Below, in pieces: positions 1-11,277 of a DNA stretch of 64,000 nt (its first letter is position 1; each line of letters begins with the position of its first letter). A program made the translations under genes and the position numbers. Below the pieces are notes generated by a model. The model was given only the letters and a program-made list of their open reading frames with translations, did no database searches and was not told the DNA's origin. This DNA is from Timema cristinae (lineage: Eukaryota; Arthropoda; Insecta; Phasmatodea; Timematidae): assembly GCA_039000515.1 (NCBI GenBank), contig JBCFYV010011135.1, forward strand, positions 23,594,735-23,658,734, given 5' to 3'.

Positions 1-567
1 GTGCCCATGAGAACTCCTCTTTCTATTGGCTCGCTTGGCGGCAACTATCGCTCACTATTTACCGTACCAATGCGAAGCTCCCTTTTATCCCATTGGACAA
101 GGCCAGGCAGCAGTGGAGGGTATTTAGCACGGTGGTTTCTTGGACTACCCAACCCGGGTGTGCCGTTTGAAAGAGCTTAATAAATTGTCGTGTTTTGTAA
201 ATAGCAATTTTGTCTGAACTCCCTCTCCTTCCACCGTCATCCTTTACCTCCCACCGCGACTCACGTTGCCAGGACTCTATTCTACCTCCCACCACGACTG
301 CTGTTGCCGGAACAGTCTCGCCAACCTTTTCGTACCCCTACCCACACGTGTCTGAACACAACGTCACCATCGTCGTGACATCAACCAGTTACTCCTGAAG
401 CAGCAGCGAGGGATAACAAGTTATTGTCCTCAATATGTTATAAAATAGTTAACACATCTATATTTAAGCAATTGGTCGTAAAATTTATTTATCTATTTTA
501 ACCAATAAACACTAGAGACGTCTGATGTATAATTACAAATAATTATGTTTAAAACCATTATTTTCAA
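1..567. other. Unassigned left edge, GC-richer than its surroundings to about 420
   Basis: Positions 1-420 are less AT-rich than what follows. A 62-codon frame on + (210-398) rich in Ser, Pro and Thr lies here but has no recognisable domain and no ATG start. It could be a fragment of an exon or chance. From 420 to 567 the DNA is plain AT-rich sequence. I assign no function. Confidence 0.3.

Positions 568-600
<33 letters not shown>
568..600. repeat. (TA)n microsatellite
   Basis: Uninterrupted TA dinucleotides directly abut the 3' tail of the minus-strand SINE B copy that follows. Confidence 0.9.
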
Positions 601-602
<2 letters not shown>

Positions 603-828
603 GCACCGCATCTTACTACCCATTTGGGTTATACTATTATATACTAAATTACATTAATGGTTTTATGGATTAGGAAGTTTACCCACATTTGCATGGAGGG
701 AGAGTGTGAAACTATTTAGGAAAAACCACTCAGTTCCCCAGACCGAGATATAACCTCACGCTCCCCATCATCGGCAGTCTAGTCTACTGCGAGAGTAACG
801 CGTTAGACCACGTGGCCAGTGACGCGGG
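600..828 (-). mobile_element. SINE family B copy (B1), reverse orientation
   Basis: Read on the minus strand, it has a tRNA-like head (GTGGCC..GTGGTCTAACGCG, then TAGACTAGACTGCCGATGA) near 770-826, a middle with the T-rich and CATTTGCATGGAGGG-type segment, and the common 3' module ending at 600-640 (on +, TAGCACCGCATCTTACTACC). About 230 bp, near full length. The B-box region (AGACCGAGATATAACCTC on +) is degraded, so it is an old copy. Confidence 0.75.
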
Positions 829-899
829 TAAAATAATATTGAATATTAGTTGGGGTTATGTGTGTAATTATAATTAAAACTAAAATTCGATCATAAACA

Positions 900-1060
900 A
901 GCTCATTTTTTCAAACTGATGATGGTCAGGGTTCGAATCGCATCTGTTTGAGATGAGGTTGGTTCTTAACTGAATGGTTTACCATTATTTCTCTACTCAA
1001 ATGTAGGTACTTTTCCTCTAAATATTATCTTCTTCATCCTTACCCCATTAGTGTAATTAA
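900..1060 (+). mobile_element. SINE family B fragment (B2)
   Basis: It matches the B family from the B box (GGGTTCGAATCGC near 929) through the CTACTCAAATGTAGGTAC and CATTAGTGTAATT segments. The head and the final 3' module are missing or too diverged to see. An old, partial copy. Confidence 0.55.
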
Positions 1061-1097
1061 ATACAGGTAGCCCGATTGGCTTCTATAAATCATTTTT

Positions 1098-1400
1098 AAC
1101 TAACACCTCGGCTGGCCCCATGATATAGTTGTCAGTGCAGGGTTTGATTCCTTGCCGGTACCTTGGGTATTTTTCCCGAAAGGGGAATTACCCCAACAGT
1201 CACCAGGGTTTGGTTAACTAGGCTTAAGTTAGGTTTAAGTGTTTCCACTGGTTCCACACTTTCATACTCATTATCACCATCATCTCATCTCATCAGGACA
1301 TGGAAAGAGCCTCCACGGAAAGGATGTATGATTAGTACATTCGGGCATCCTCTGGGCATTGGTACATTGGTACTGGCTAATCTTTATACAAACTGCTTAC
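1098..1400 (+). mobile_element. tRNA-related SINE-like element, single copy of its type
   Basis: A tRNA-like head (CCTCGGCTGGCCC..ATATAGTTGTCAGTGC) is followed by a good B box (GGGTTTGATTCCTTGCC), then a body with CCGAAAGGGG, ATCATCTCATCTCATCA and GGGCATCCTCTGGGCATTGG. The head differs from families A, B and C. It has no second copy here, so repeat status rests on the tRNA-like head alone. Confidence 0.45.
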
Positions 1401-1420
1401 GAGTGATTTATCCCTGACGT

Positions 1421-1915
1421 CCTATATTATTATTATTGACGCCTTTATTTTTTCAAACTTTTTTTACCATATTAATTTTTAGTATTAGTAATTATTTCTT
1501 AGAAATTCCTTTAAGCTAGTATTTTACAACCTTCTCCTTGTCTCATTTTATAAACTCGCCCATCTGCAATTCTTACCCCGTTTTTCCATTGTGAGAGTGT
1601 TAAGTAGTACCTAAATTTGTTTAAACTTTTTACCCGCCTCTCTACCCAATGACACCTCTTGTCTTGGATGATCGCAGAGCAAAAGTTAAGAGACGATTGT
1701 GAATAGTGAATTAAAACTGGTTTCAAAGGGATTTATTGGGGAAAATAAATACTTTTACTTTTAAATCCATTACAATTTCCACTCTATAGTCTGGGTCACT
1801 TTTTTTTTAAACAAGCCATATATTTTCTACTACTGGTTTGATATATCTGTCATAACTTCATATGCTTTATGAGACTAGTAAAACCACATTGTCCAGTCCA
1901 CTTAACGTTTATTCA
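1421..1915. other. Unassigned AT-rich stretch
   Basis: Non-repetitive AT-rich DNA with short T runs. I see no gene, repeat match or RNA here. Confidence 0.5.
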
Positions 1916-1916
1916 T

Positions 1917-2025
1917 GACTGTGGAAGGTTAAACCCATATATCACCATTGATACATTTTTCGGCTATACCAGGAATCGAACCCGAAACCTTTAGCTCAGT
2001 AGACAGACACGCTACCGACTGATTT
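1917..2025 (-). mobile_element. SINE family C fragment (C1), reverse orientation
   Basis: On the minus strand it carries a tRNA-like head with AGCTAAAGGTTTCGGGTTCG and CCTGGTATAGCC, then GAAAAATGTATCAATGG and a stretch matching the other C copies (4438, 24132, 51268). It ends where SINE A1 and its target duplication begin. Confidence 0.6.
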
Positions 2026-2036
2026 AAAGTTTTGTA
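2026..2036 (+). repeat. Target-site duplication, left, of SINE A1
   Basis: AAAGTTTTGTA recurs at 2316-2326 directly after the SINE tail. The exact 11-bp match defines both ends of the insertion. Confidence 0.9.
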
Positions 2037-2315
2037 GGTGACCTGGTGGTCTAGTGGTAAGGTGTCAGACTTCTGTGCTGGAGACCGGGGTTCAATCCTC
2101 GGTCCAGGCACAGATTTATCTGATTACCAAACCCTTCCTTCACCTCTGACAAGACATCTTGTGAATGTGGGGAATGCCAGGCCTCCACCGTGGTTCGGAT
2201 TCCACGTTAAACTGTAGGTCCTCCATTTCATCTCACAATCACCCTAACATTACACATTAGCGCAAGTGCGTATAACCCGAACGGGTAGTAAGACGCGGTG
2301 CTAATAATAATAATA
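2037..2315 (+). mobile_element. SINE family A copy (A1), full length
   Basis: It starts GGTGACCTGGTGGTCTAGTG, with a pol III A-box-like TGGTCTAGTGG, and has a B box GGTTCAATCCTCG near 2090. The body contains ACCAAACCCTTCCTTCACC and CCACGTTAAACTGTAGG, and the 3' module reads GTATAACCCGAACGGG, GACGCGGTGCTA, then TAA repeats. It carries the short form of the diagnostic indel (GACAAGACATCTTGTG). It is flanked by an exact 11-bp duplication. Non-coding; it would depend on a LINE for movement. Confidence 0.93.
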
Positions 2316-2326
2316 AAAGTTTTGTA
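2316..2326 (+). repeat. Target-site duplication, right, of SINE A1
   Basis: Second copy of AAAGTTTTGTA, immediately after the TAA tail. Confidence 0.9.
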
Positions 2327-2836
2327 TTGTAAATAAGTCCTAGAAAGGTTATATGACAAATGAATAGTCCAATGTGATGGTAGTCATATCTAAAATAATA
2401 GATAGGTTTGACGTGAGATCATCATGTCAGCAACCTGTGTCAGTGTAATTATCAGAGCTCTGGAGTCAGCGTCGGTTGAACGGTACCAACTCTTGACTCA
2501 TAAGAATTTATTTTTGTTAAGAAATTGTAGTAAATCAAATATATTGTTTTTTTTTCTTTGTTCTATTAACCAAAACGATTCTCATATTTATTTATATATT
2601 TACTTTAAATTTAAAACCAAATTTATCAAGGATCTTTACAAAATTGGCGAATTAAGATAAAAACTGTTGGTAAGGGATGGTAGTCACAGGGGGAAAGGGG
2701 GAAGCTGCAATATCATAAAACGACAATTTCTCGAGATATTTCTCTCACGCTTACAACTTATATGAATGGCTCAATTGAGGTTTAAATAGGTTTCCAGTAA
2801 CCCTTTACGAGACTAGTAGATTATGTAAAGGGTGTT
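2327..2836. other. Unassigned AT-rich stretch
   Basis: No repeat match or plausible gene. Short open frames here are T-rich and lack domains. Confidence 0.5.
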
Positions 2837-3130
2837 TATTTATTATTATTATTATTATTATTAGCACCGCGTCTTACTACCCGTCCGGGTTATACGCACT
2901 TACGCTAATGTGTAATTTTAGGGTGATTGTGAGATGAAATGAAGGATCTACAGTTTAACGTGGAATACGAACCACGGTGGAGGCCTGGCATCCCCTACAT
3001 TCACAAGATGTCTTGTCAGAGGTGAAGGAAGGGTTTGGTAATCAGATAAATCTGTGCCGGGACCGAGGATTTAACCCCGGACCCCCCAGCACAGAAGTCC
3101 GACACCTTACACCTAGACCACAAGGTCACC
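2837..3130 (-). mobile_element. SINE family A copy (A2), reverse orientation
   Basis: (ATT)n at 2837-2862, then TAGCACCGCGTCTTACTACC, the body, and on + AAGGTCACC at the head end near 3130. Near full length, short-indel form. No convincing target duplication found, so flanks may have diverged. Confidence 0.9.
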
Positions 3131-4437
3131 TACAATCACTATGCATGAACCTTCTCCGATTGGAGTAAATTTTCACCAGCCACCCTTGAGTTTGATAATA
3201 ATTTATTTACAAGTTATTTTTAGTCTTTGCGTGGTTGGGGGGAAAAAAACACACTTCCTTTTCTAGGAGGTAAATGTGAGAAATAACGAGAAGCATCCTA
3301 AAACCTTCTCCCACCCGTAACTTTGGCATCGTTATCGAAAGTTGCCGTGCAAGAGGTACCTTAAACCCTCTTCATCTCATGTCTTGAAGCGCCTTCCCAA
3401 TCTCTCCTGAACAATACGACCTCTACACAAGGATCAAAGCAGAGAAAAGAAGGATTGACAAGATGGCTTAAAATAGGATGAAGAGACGCAATAAGCGTCG
3501 AAAACGAGTCTTCCTGAAGAGACAAAATAAAAAAAAATAAAAAATAAAGGTAGAATCCCACAGGAGAAGAGGATTTCAAATGGATGTTGCAAGTATATCT
3601 GGCTTCATTCTACCCCTTGTCCCTGTACTTTCTGTATGAAACAAGATGCGGAGGAAGGGGGTAAGGGTAAGGGGTTGGAAAGGATTCGGATGGGGAAAAG
3701 GGATTTTCTACGCTGAATGGTTGGTAAGCCTTTGGTAAGCTCCAAGGATATACAGACTCGCAGTAAATTATAGTTACGTGACTTAAAAGCTTTTGAGAGG
3801 AAGTACGGGGGGAGGGGGGAGGCGTTCCCCTTGAAACTAAAGGACCTCTCTCTTCCCCCTTTACCACCCCTTCTACACCTTTCCAACTCTAAAAAAAAAC
3901 CCTTAACCTACAAAGGTCCCGCGTTGAGTGAAATTAGAGGGTTGAAAGGAGGGTGGGGGGAGAGGGGACACCATAGAGATGGAAAAAAAATAAAACTTTC
4001 TCTCCCGCCAAAATAAGGATGACGAAAATTGATACAGTTAAATGTAGTGGAGACTTGAGAATAAAGTCCTAGATAAGTGTTTTCAATGGGGGATGGTGGT
4101 GGTTGGGAGGGGTGAGTGGACGGAGGGGAGGACTAAATTGGACGCCTCTTGTGAGTCTTCTCCGGCATTGAAACTTTGTTGGGGATGATAGTAAAACACC
4201 TTGGGCGACATGGGAGGAATATGCAAGACGATTCTCTGTGTGTGGGGGGTGGGGGGGGGGGGGGTTCTCGCAAAATACTGTTGCACTTTACTTTCATATT
4301 TCTATGGGGGAAAAAAGGTTCAATATAATTAATTATAACATTTGTGTTTTTTTTACTAACATATATCAGGAGTTTGAATAATGATCTAGAGATCTCTGGT
4401 TAAATCCATAGTGGAGTTGTTTTTTTTAACTATAGTT
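3131..4437. other. Unassigned region with G-rich and C-rich runs
   Basis: Contains G-rich tracts (for example 3804-3826, 3939-3965, and a long G run at about 4245-4263) and A runs. Several overlapping frames on both strands are compositional. No recognised element or gene. Confidence 0.45.
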
Positions 4438-4630
4438 TTGAGGTATTTAACGTGAAATTTCTGAGCCGTCCAATTATTTCATCACATGACTTATACACCA
4501 ACTTAAATTTTGAGCAGAAACAACATACAGTCTCCCAAATGTTAGCTCATCACGGTGATATCCAATGATACATTTTTCGACCCTGCCAGGAATCGAAACC
4601 GGGAACCTTAGTTTAGTGATATTATATGCA
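4438..4630 (-). mobile_element. SINE family C copy (C2), reverse orientation
   Basis: On + it begins TGAGGTATTTAACGTG, continues through ATGACTTATACACCAACTTA and a segment including TGATACATTTTTCG, and ends in a tRNA-like head containing CCAGGAATCGAAACCGGGAA (reverse B box). It aligns over its length with 24132-24345. Confidence 0.6.
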
Positions 4631-4739
4631 AATATTGTATAGAAATCTAATATATTATCTATTTCCATTCACCATGTATCACTATCCGTCTGGTCTATCC
4701 TAATATTTACACTAAAGAGGTTGGCCTATAAATTAGTAA

Positions 4740-4905
4740 GTATTTTTTTTTAGTAAAAATGTAGTCACATTTGCATGTTATGAAAGAGGGGAGGATTTTA
4801 GGGGAGGAGAAAAACAAAACCAGTCGTTTCGGCCAAGAATGATTTGAATCCAATTAGTCAGAGTGACGTCTTTTAGTACCATGTGACCATCAGTATGGTA
4901 CCTTA
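4740..4905 (-). mobile_element. Degraded SINE family B fragment, reverse orientation
   Basis: On +: GTAGTCACATTTGCATG, GATTTGAATCCAATTAGTCAG and a head-like ACCATGTGACCATC near 4880-4894. It matches the order of the B family in reverse. Much decayed. Confidence 0.4.
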
Positions 4906-5551
4906 TCACCCCCTAGATGTGGGGGGGGGGGAAGCCATAAGTCTCGCCTCGTCTGATTTACCGGTGATGGGAGGTCGGGTTTAGAATATTGGCCGGATGC
5001 TCAGTTTTATTTTCCCCAACCTCCCTACTACGATGGGGGAGGGGGTGGGGGGAGTTGAGATATTTACGTGATAAAAAAAAAGTTAGAATACCACTGGTAC
5101 AGAAAGTAGGCCTGGACAACCACTAGGATAAACTTTTCACATAATGGAGGTGTACCCTGTTATATCCATGTGCCCTCTTACTTTCTCTCAACCCCCCCCC
5201 CTCCCCCCAAAAAAGATATAAGTACTCTGATCATGGTGGGAGGGGGGGGGGGTAAACTGGACTCGAGATTTTGATAAATCTTAAAATCATTTCATGATCC
5301 CCCCTGAAACAGAAAAAGTAGTTTTCGCGTTGCATTCGGTCGGTCTGTCTGTCCTTGAGCCGAAACCTTTTCACTGATAGGGCTAACCCTTGGTATCTAG
5401 GGTCTTCATAAGGCCCCTTACCCCCGGAGGAGTTATCTGAATCATCTAACCCTAAAATAAGGGTGGCTTACTGAAGGGCAAAAGAAGATAGAGAACCAAT
5501 ATTTTTGAAAATCAAACTAACGATTATGATTACATTTAATATCTCTATATT
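4906..5551. other. Unassigned region with homopolymer G and C runs
   Basis: G runs near 4921 and 5241, a C-rich run near 5190, and a CGGTCGGTCTGTCTGTCC segment near 5338. No gene or repeat family assigned. Confidence 0.4.
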
Positions 5552-5835
5552 GGTGACCTTGTGGTTTAGGGGTAAGGTGTCGGACTTCTGTCCTGGGGGT
5601 TCGGGGTTCAATCCTTGGTCCCGACACAGATTTATCTGATTACCAAACCCTTCCTTCACCTCTGACAAGACGTGTATTAATCACAACTTGTGAATGTGTG
5701 GAATGCCAGGCCTTCACCGAGGTTCGGATCCCACGTTAAACTGTAGGTCCTTCATTTCATCTCACAATCACCCTACCATTACACATTAGCGTAAGAGCGT
5801 ATAACCCGAATGGGTAGTAAGACGCGGTGCTAAAA
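5552..5835 (+). mobile_element. SINE family A copy (A3)
   Basis: Head GGTGACCTTGTGGTTTAGGG, B box GGTTCAATCCTTGG near 5608, long-indel form (GTGTATTAATCACAACTTG), and 3' module ending GACGCGGTGCTAAAAATTAC. Full length, with almost no AAT tail left. No clear target duplication. Confidence 0.9.
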
Positions 5836-6599
5836 ATTACAAATGAAAGTGACTTCTACCACACTTGATTAAAATTGGAATATACACTTATAACTCCGCA
5901 ATTATTTGAAATACTAACTGAATTATCATTGTATAATTGTAGTAGTATTATTAATAATATAAATGCAATCTAGTTGTGATATGTTGTTATACAACTTTTT
6001 TTTTTGTTTCTAAACAAATATGTTAAACTTTTTATGGTGCTTTTTGAAAATATGAAACTTATTGTTATCCTCTTTGGTGGGCAGAGAATATTCGTATTTT
6101 CTCAATGTTTCTTTAACCGTGTATATAATCTTTGGTGGAGTTTTTCTGCAACAATGTATATTATTTACATCACACATCCTACTATTGTTTGTTTTTAACC
6201 AAATGTCTCTAAGAGTGTCAGATGCGTGTATTTTAATATTTATTTAAGTAGTACGTTTCGACATGTGAGATAAGGGATGTAGTTTTTATTTAATCTTCTC
6301 CACATCTTACAACTTATCCGAGCTATCCTGTCTAATTACGATGGAGGGTTAAGGATGAAGGAGATATATGTTAAGAGAATTATACCTGCAAATGTGTAGA
6401 GACGGAGGTATAAATCTATATTCGATTTTCATCACCAACGAACTAAATACATAGTTACCACTACGCATTTATTTAAATGAACTCGTTTTCTTTACTTTAA
6501 TTTTTATAGTACTTAAGATTATTAGATATCGTCATTTTTTTTATTAATATTAATTGGAATTTTGAGAGGATGAGTATGGATTGAGTGACGAATAAAATA
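5836..6599. other. Unassigned AT-rich stretch
   Basis: AT-rich DNA without a recognised repeat, RNA or gene. Short frames near 6004-6247 are T-rich and overlap one another in two frames. Confidence 0.45.
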
Positions 6600-6602
6600 T
6601 AT

Positions 6603-6830
6603 GTAGGTAGAGTGTGTGGACCAAAAGAAAGGGGTAGGCTATGTAAGAAGTGACTAAATGTTGTAGATGAATGTGTTAAAAAGAGAAATATTAAGAGTTT
6701 TAAGAATATAAGAAAGAGCATGTATGACTCGGTGTATGGATGTTGTTGAAGCGAAGGAAGGATGCAAGGAATAGGGAATTGTGGAGAAATTAGTGAGGGT
6801 GGATAAGTACGGAGTTGTTGTTTTTTGAGC
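6603..6830 (+). pseudogene. Decayed retroelement fragment (C-terminal region of a reverse-transcriptase polyprotein)
   Basis: The + frame from 6603 reads GPKERGRLCKK, stop, LNVVDECVKKRNIKSF, then KNIRKSMYDSVYGCC, stop. The Gly-Pro-Lys-x-Arg-Gly-Arg followed by Lys-Lys-(Trp)-Leu-x-x-Val-Asp-Glu-x-x-x-Lys-Arg-Asn-Ile-(Arg/Lys)-Ser pattern is familiar from the end of arthropod non-LTR retrotransposon products. The stops sit where TGG (Trp) would become TGA. About 75 codons remain, and the catalytic RT core is absent. An identification from pattern only; no second copy in the window. Confidence 0.4.
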
Positions 6831-6964
6831 TATATGCACAGTCTATTGCCTGCTCCGTAGGGAACGGCGTGATCAGGTATGTGATGTACAAAACCTTATT
6901 ATTTGAAGAAATATTGAGATTGGATTACTAACGTTGACGCGGCAACTTTAGCTTTGTCCATTAG

Positions 6965-7239
6965 CAATAGTGTAAGATATCTGTTCTTCTTTCTTTTTCC
7001 CTTCTAATTTCATCCTTCTCCGTCCCTTTTATTTGTTACTCTCCCTATTTGTATCTTTTATTTGCTTATTTCTATTTTCTCCTTTTATTTTACTACTTTA
7101 CGATTTGTTCCTTTTATTATTGTGATTTCCTTTTTTGTCCCTTCTATTTATGCTACTGTCCTTTTTGTTCCTTTTATTTTTGTCCTTGCCCTTTTTGTTT
7201 CCTCTTTTGTTCCTTTTTTTGTTCCCATCATTTTTGTTC

Positions 7240-7243
<4 letters not shown>
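6965..7243 (+). repeat. Polypyrimidine tract with degenerate CTTTTTGTTCC repeats
   Basis: T- and C-rich, with repeated TTTTTGTTCCTTTTA-like units of roughly 22-24 bp. It is open in several frames only because it lacks A and G. Directly followed by (TA)n. Confidence 0.6.

Positions 7244-7302
<59 letters not shown>
7244..7302. repeat. (TA)n microsatellite
   Basis: About 59 bp of uninterrupted alternating T and A. Confidence 0.95.
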
Positions 7303-7304
<2 letters not shown>

Positions 7305-8088
7305 AATCAATTTGGGATTGGCTCCATTTATTTTATAAATATATATATGTACACAAGACGCCTAAAATTAATTAAAATGAAAAACAAGTTTTTCAATTAG
7401 CGTAAGTTTAATTTAAAAAAATCAAATCTGCATAATTTAAAAGTTTAAGGTTTTCCAGATGAAAATTTAAATGCAGCTCTCTCTTCCCCACTCCCTGATT
7501 GATATCTTACTTAAACCAATTTGGCTCTAGGTGGATAAATCTATTTGGCTTAAGAGATAAGGATTAGAACATTTGAATTATAAAGAACATGGTAACTGTT
7601 CATCTCAGTATAACTAAAATGTATGTTTATATATTATCTTTAAAACTAACATTACTGATCCAATGTCTTTACCATAATGTGAATTACAGACAGGCCTATA
7701 TGTCATGAGGACATAATATTTTTGATATAAAATTGTAACACTGACGTAAGTGATCCAAAGTGAATTATGGGTGTCCATTTTCCATATTGAATACTCATTT
7801 GTTTATTTACCGAACAGTACTCCCTAACCACGCGACCAAAGCTGTTATATGAATGATCGAAATTGCAATTTAATTTCATATTTTTTATTGTTGTAAATAC
7901 AAGATAGAAGTTTGCTGAGATTTATACATTAAAGGTAGTAAGTGTTAGTAAAACTACGCTTACTAGAGTCGGCTGTGAGTTGAATTTTTACTTCAAGGCT
8001 GCCACGCAACTGTAAAACAGGGATAACACTGGGTATCATTTTATCTATTAAAAAACGTGTAAAAATGGGGTATTTTGCTAAATATATT
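7303..8088. other. Unassigned AT-rich stretch
   Basis: No recognised repeat or gene. Confidence 0.45.
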
Positions 8089-8097
8089 AAAAATACC
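8089..8097 (+). repeat. Target-site duplication, left, of SINE A4
   Basis: AAAAATACC, repeated at 8401-8409 after the SINE tail. Confidence 0.8.
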
Positions 8098-8400
8098 AGG
8101 GTGACCTGGCAGTCTAGGGTAAGGTGTCAGACTTCTATACTGGGGATACGGGTTCAATCCTCGGTCCTGGCACAGATTTATCTGATTACCAAAACCTTCC
8201 TTCTACCTCTGACAAGACGTGTATTAATCACAACTTGTGAATGTGGGGAATGCCCAGGCCTCCACCGTGGTTCGGATCCCACGTTAAACTGTAGGTCCTC
8301 CATTTCATCTCACAATCACCCTACCATTACACATTAGCGTAAGTGCGTGTAACCCAAACGGATAGTAAGACGCGATGTTAATAATAAAAATAATAATAAT
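8098..8400 (+). mobile_element. SINE family A copy (A4), full length
   Basis: Head GGTGACCTGGCAGTCTAGGG, B box GGTTCAATCCTCGG, long-indel form, and 3' module diverged to AACCCAAACGGATAGTAAGA. Tail of mixed ATA/AAA repeats. Flanked by a 9-bp duplication (AAAAATACC at 8089 and 8401). Confidence 0.92.
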
Positions 8401-8409
8401 AAAAATACC

Positions 8410-9866
8410 GAAATATTTGTTAATTTGGGACATTTAACTGAAAGCTCAAAATAGTCTGTATTTGGATGGACGAGAAAATGAAATGATAAATCAAGAACGG
8501 TGTTTCAAACATATATTAGTACTCTTTATACAGGGTTGCCAAGTGACAGAAGATGCATTTCCCCATCAATCTTAAACAATCCTGTTTCAAATATAGGTTA
8601 CATGACGTCACACTTGTCAGTTTGATGAAAAATGAAACTGTTACTATTTTCTTCAAACTGGGCTGCCTAAAAAAAAAAGTCAACTCATTCTGGAAAATAC
8701 AGGAATTTGGTAGTAAGATGGTGGCTAAAATGTGCTTCGTAAGAGATAATCCAATATAATTGAGATACTGTTTCCATAGACTATGTGAGCACTGATGCAT
8801 TAAAAAAAATCTAAGTGAGGGTAAATGTTTTTATCTACAGCTGGAAAACTAGAAATACGCGCTTTGGATGTTACTATGGAAACAAGAAAGGCATCCAATT
8901 AATTAAGATAATCTTACTCTCTTAAGATAAGCTTTAAAAAAATGCTTCAACTTTCAACTTAAAAAAAATAGAAGTGTTTTATTTTTCTTAAAATAGCCAT
9001 AAATAGGATATATATTTTTATTATTGAAAAATATTATCTACATCTAATTTTTTTATTTCTATGGAAACTCTGTATTTTTCTCTTTTACTTCTATTTACTT
9101 TAAGACTTAGACCGTTAATTTCATCCTCGCCTCCCAGCCTTTAATTCAATGTTCTTTTTTTCTTTTTTTTTTCTAATCTTCTTTGGAAACTCGCTTTGAG
9201 ATTACCAGTCTTTAAGATGAAGCACTTTTTTTTAAAAAAAGGTATTTACATTTTAACTGAGAAAAAACTGTTCTAAAAAAATAAAATCTCCCACTTTTTT
9301 TAGAGCCACTTAATACCTCTTATGCGCGATTTATGTTATTCCAATGAAAATAAAATAGGATTATGTAATTTTGGTTTCGAAGATTTTTCATTCAATTAAT
9401 GGTTTAAGTTAAGATTAATTTTAACTTGATAATCGGTTTTTTGGTTCATACTGTTTTTCACTCCTCTGTTTTTACCTTCTCCTCCCTCCCCCCCCCCCCC
9501 CCTCCGCGCCACCGTTAACAATCCTTGGTTTTTGACTCGCTGTTTTTTTCACTTAACAACTTCAGGTTCTTAGTTATATAAAAATAACAATAATTACATA
9601 TATTTACAAGGTGTATTTTAATTGGGGTCAAATCTTCTAGTGACAAATTCTCATCCAGCAGACATTACAATGCATATTCATATAGACATGGATCCAAAAA
9701 CACTTAGTTTCCGAGTTAAGAGGGATTTTATTGTTAGATTAATAAACAATCCAACATAATAAGAAATCCAATTAAATAAGAAGTTTAACTACAAGATTTT
9801 GTAGAAAAAAAACATGTTAAAAATGGCGTCCTTATTCTCTGATGTACCCTGTGAGCCCGCGTTCCA
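8410..9866. other. Unassigned AT-rich stretch
   Basis: A and T runs throughout, and a C run at 9488-9502. Overlapping short frames on both strands around 8516-8800 have no recognised domain. No repeat match. Confidence 0.45.
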
Positions 9867-9873
9867 TGCTTCC

Positions 9874-9917
<44 letters not shown>

Positions 9918-10194
9918 GCACCGCGTCTTACTACCCGTTCGGGTTATAAGCACTTACGCTAATGTGTAATGGTAGAGTGATTACGAGATGAAATGGAGGG
10001 CCTACAGTTTAACATGTAATCCAAACCACGGTGGGGCCTGCCATTCCCCACATTCACAAGTTTTGATTAATACACGTCTTGTTAGAGACGAAGGAAGAGT
10101 TTGGCAATAAGATAAATCTGTGCCGGGACCGAGGATTGAACCCCGGACCCAAGCACAGAAGTTTAACACCTTACCCCTTGACCTCCAGGTCACC
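9874..10194 (-). mobile_element. SINE family A copy (A5), reverse orientation
   Basis: (ATT)n tail at 9874-9916, TAGCACCGCGTCTTACTACC, long-indel form, reverse B box GATTGAACCCCGG near 10135, and head AGGTCACC at 10187-10194. A short TGCTTC match at 9867-9872 and 10195-10200 is a possible remnant duplication. Confidence 0.92.
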
Positions 10195-10240
10195 TGCTTC
10201 GTAGTATTCCATCGAGTACACCAGAGGTGTTGAAGTATTT

Positions 10241-10530
10241 TGCTAACATCCATTTACGATACGTTCTCTTGAAACTTTAACATCAGGCACATAAGTTGCG
10301 TAAACAATGGACTTTAAATGTCCCCCGATATAAAAATCCATCGGGATCAAATTTGGTGGCTAAGAAGGCGAATTAATGCATCCCTCAAGACAAACCGTTC
10401 TTTGAGGATGCTTTAGTAACTCTAAAACTAATCGTTTCTAGACCCATGTTTAAATTGAGTTTTATTATTGTTTGGTCGATGGGAATACAACCCTATAATA
10501 TTTGAAACCAATTAAAATACACCCTGTATA
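10241..10530 (-). mobile_element. Mariner/IS630-type transposon remnant, copy 1, internally deleted
   Basis: The minus strand starts at 10530 with TATACAGGGTGTATTTTAAT, a typical mariner-like terminus. The frame near 10245-10360 reads PPNLIPMDFYIGGHLKSIV, matching the C-terminal PPDLxPxDFxLWGHLKS block of mariner-superfamily transposases, followed by YAT and a stop. The 5' terminus and C-terminal block are only about 150 bp apart, so most of the transposase is missing. Homologous copy at 40883-41170. Confidence 0.7.
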
Positions 10531-10608
10531 TTAAACACACATTTTTAGTTGACAACAACGGGGATATCAAGTTTATAAACCAGGCTGAGTGCAGGAAGGG
10601 TTGTTTTT

Positions 10609-10863
10609 GGTTACATGGTCTAACACAATACCGTGTCTAACGCGCCATTCTCGTGTTAGACTAGACTGCTAAAGATTGGGAGATTAGGTTTCGTTCCTGC
10701 TCAGGTGCACTAAGGGTGTTTTTTTCCCCCTAAACGGGTTCCCAATCTCCTTCCACGCAAGTATTGGCGCACTTACACTAAATTAAACCATCCTAATTCC
10801 TAGTCTATTAATGTAATTAGTACGTAGGAGTACAACCCTAACGGGTAGTAAGACGCGGTGCTA
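10609..10863 (+). mobile_element. SINE family B copy (B3)
   Basis: Head ACATGGTCTAACACAATACC with CGTGTTAGACTAGACTGC, B-box-like GGTTTCGTTCCTGC, middle TTCCACGCAAG and CTATTAATGTAATTAGTA, and 3' module CCTAACGGGTAGTAAGACGC with GGTGCTAG. Near full length. Confidence 0.8.
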
Positions 10864-10985
10864 GAAACGACAGACATATACAGAACTTCAAATCAAGCCG
10901 TATAAAATCCCTTTAAATTCTATCATCCTCAGCCTAACCCTCTTAGAATAATTTAATACTTCGAAAAGCAGTAAATTTGGATGCG

Positions 10986-11120
10986 TATATATATATAATA
11001 TATATATCCAATTTTAGTGCTCGTAGAATTATTTGATTTTATAATTATATATTTTTAATTATACTATTATATAATATATATAATATATATATATATATAT
11101 AATATATATATATATATATC
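10986..11120. repeat. TA-rich microsatellite cluster
   Basis: Interrupted (TA)n and ATATAATATA blocks at about 10988-11007 and 11070-11120. Confidence 0.85.
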
Positions 11121-11212
11121 TCCTGTGTTTTAATATTATATAAATGATTTAAACAAACACGTGCTTTTAGGCGACAGTCTGCTAGATTGTTTGTCTAAAT
11201 AAAGAGAAAATG

Positions 11213-11277
11213 ACATCCAGACGGGGATTTGAACTCCCGCCATCCGAATTTTTTACTTTGACTTGGCTATCCGGACC
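11213..11277 (-). pseudogene. tRNA-like pseudogene or SINE head
   Basis: The minus strand reads GGATAGCCAAGTCAAAG, TTCGGATGGCGG and GGGAGTTCAAATCCCCGTC. The last part is a recognisable T-arm (TTCAAAT loop). The anticodon arm is too degraded to type. It may be the head of another tRNA-derived SINE. Confidence 0.4.

Noticed and set aside
210..398. 62-codon frame as a host exon
   Set aside because: No ATG, no domain, and no clear splice sites; kept only as an unassigned segment.
2037..2110. Functional tRNA genes at SINE A and B heads
   Set aside because: Heads keep A and B boxes but not a closed acceptor stem, and each is followed by the same SINE body in many copies.
7049..7400. Frames encoding Phe/Cys- and Ile-Tyr-rich peptides
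   Set aside because: They come from the polypyrimidine tract and (TA)n; three frames are open at once.
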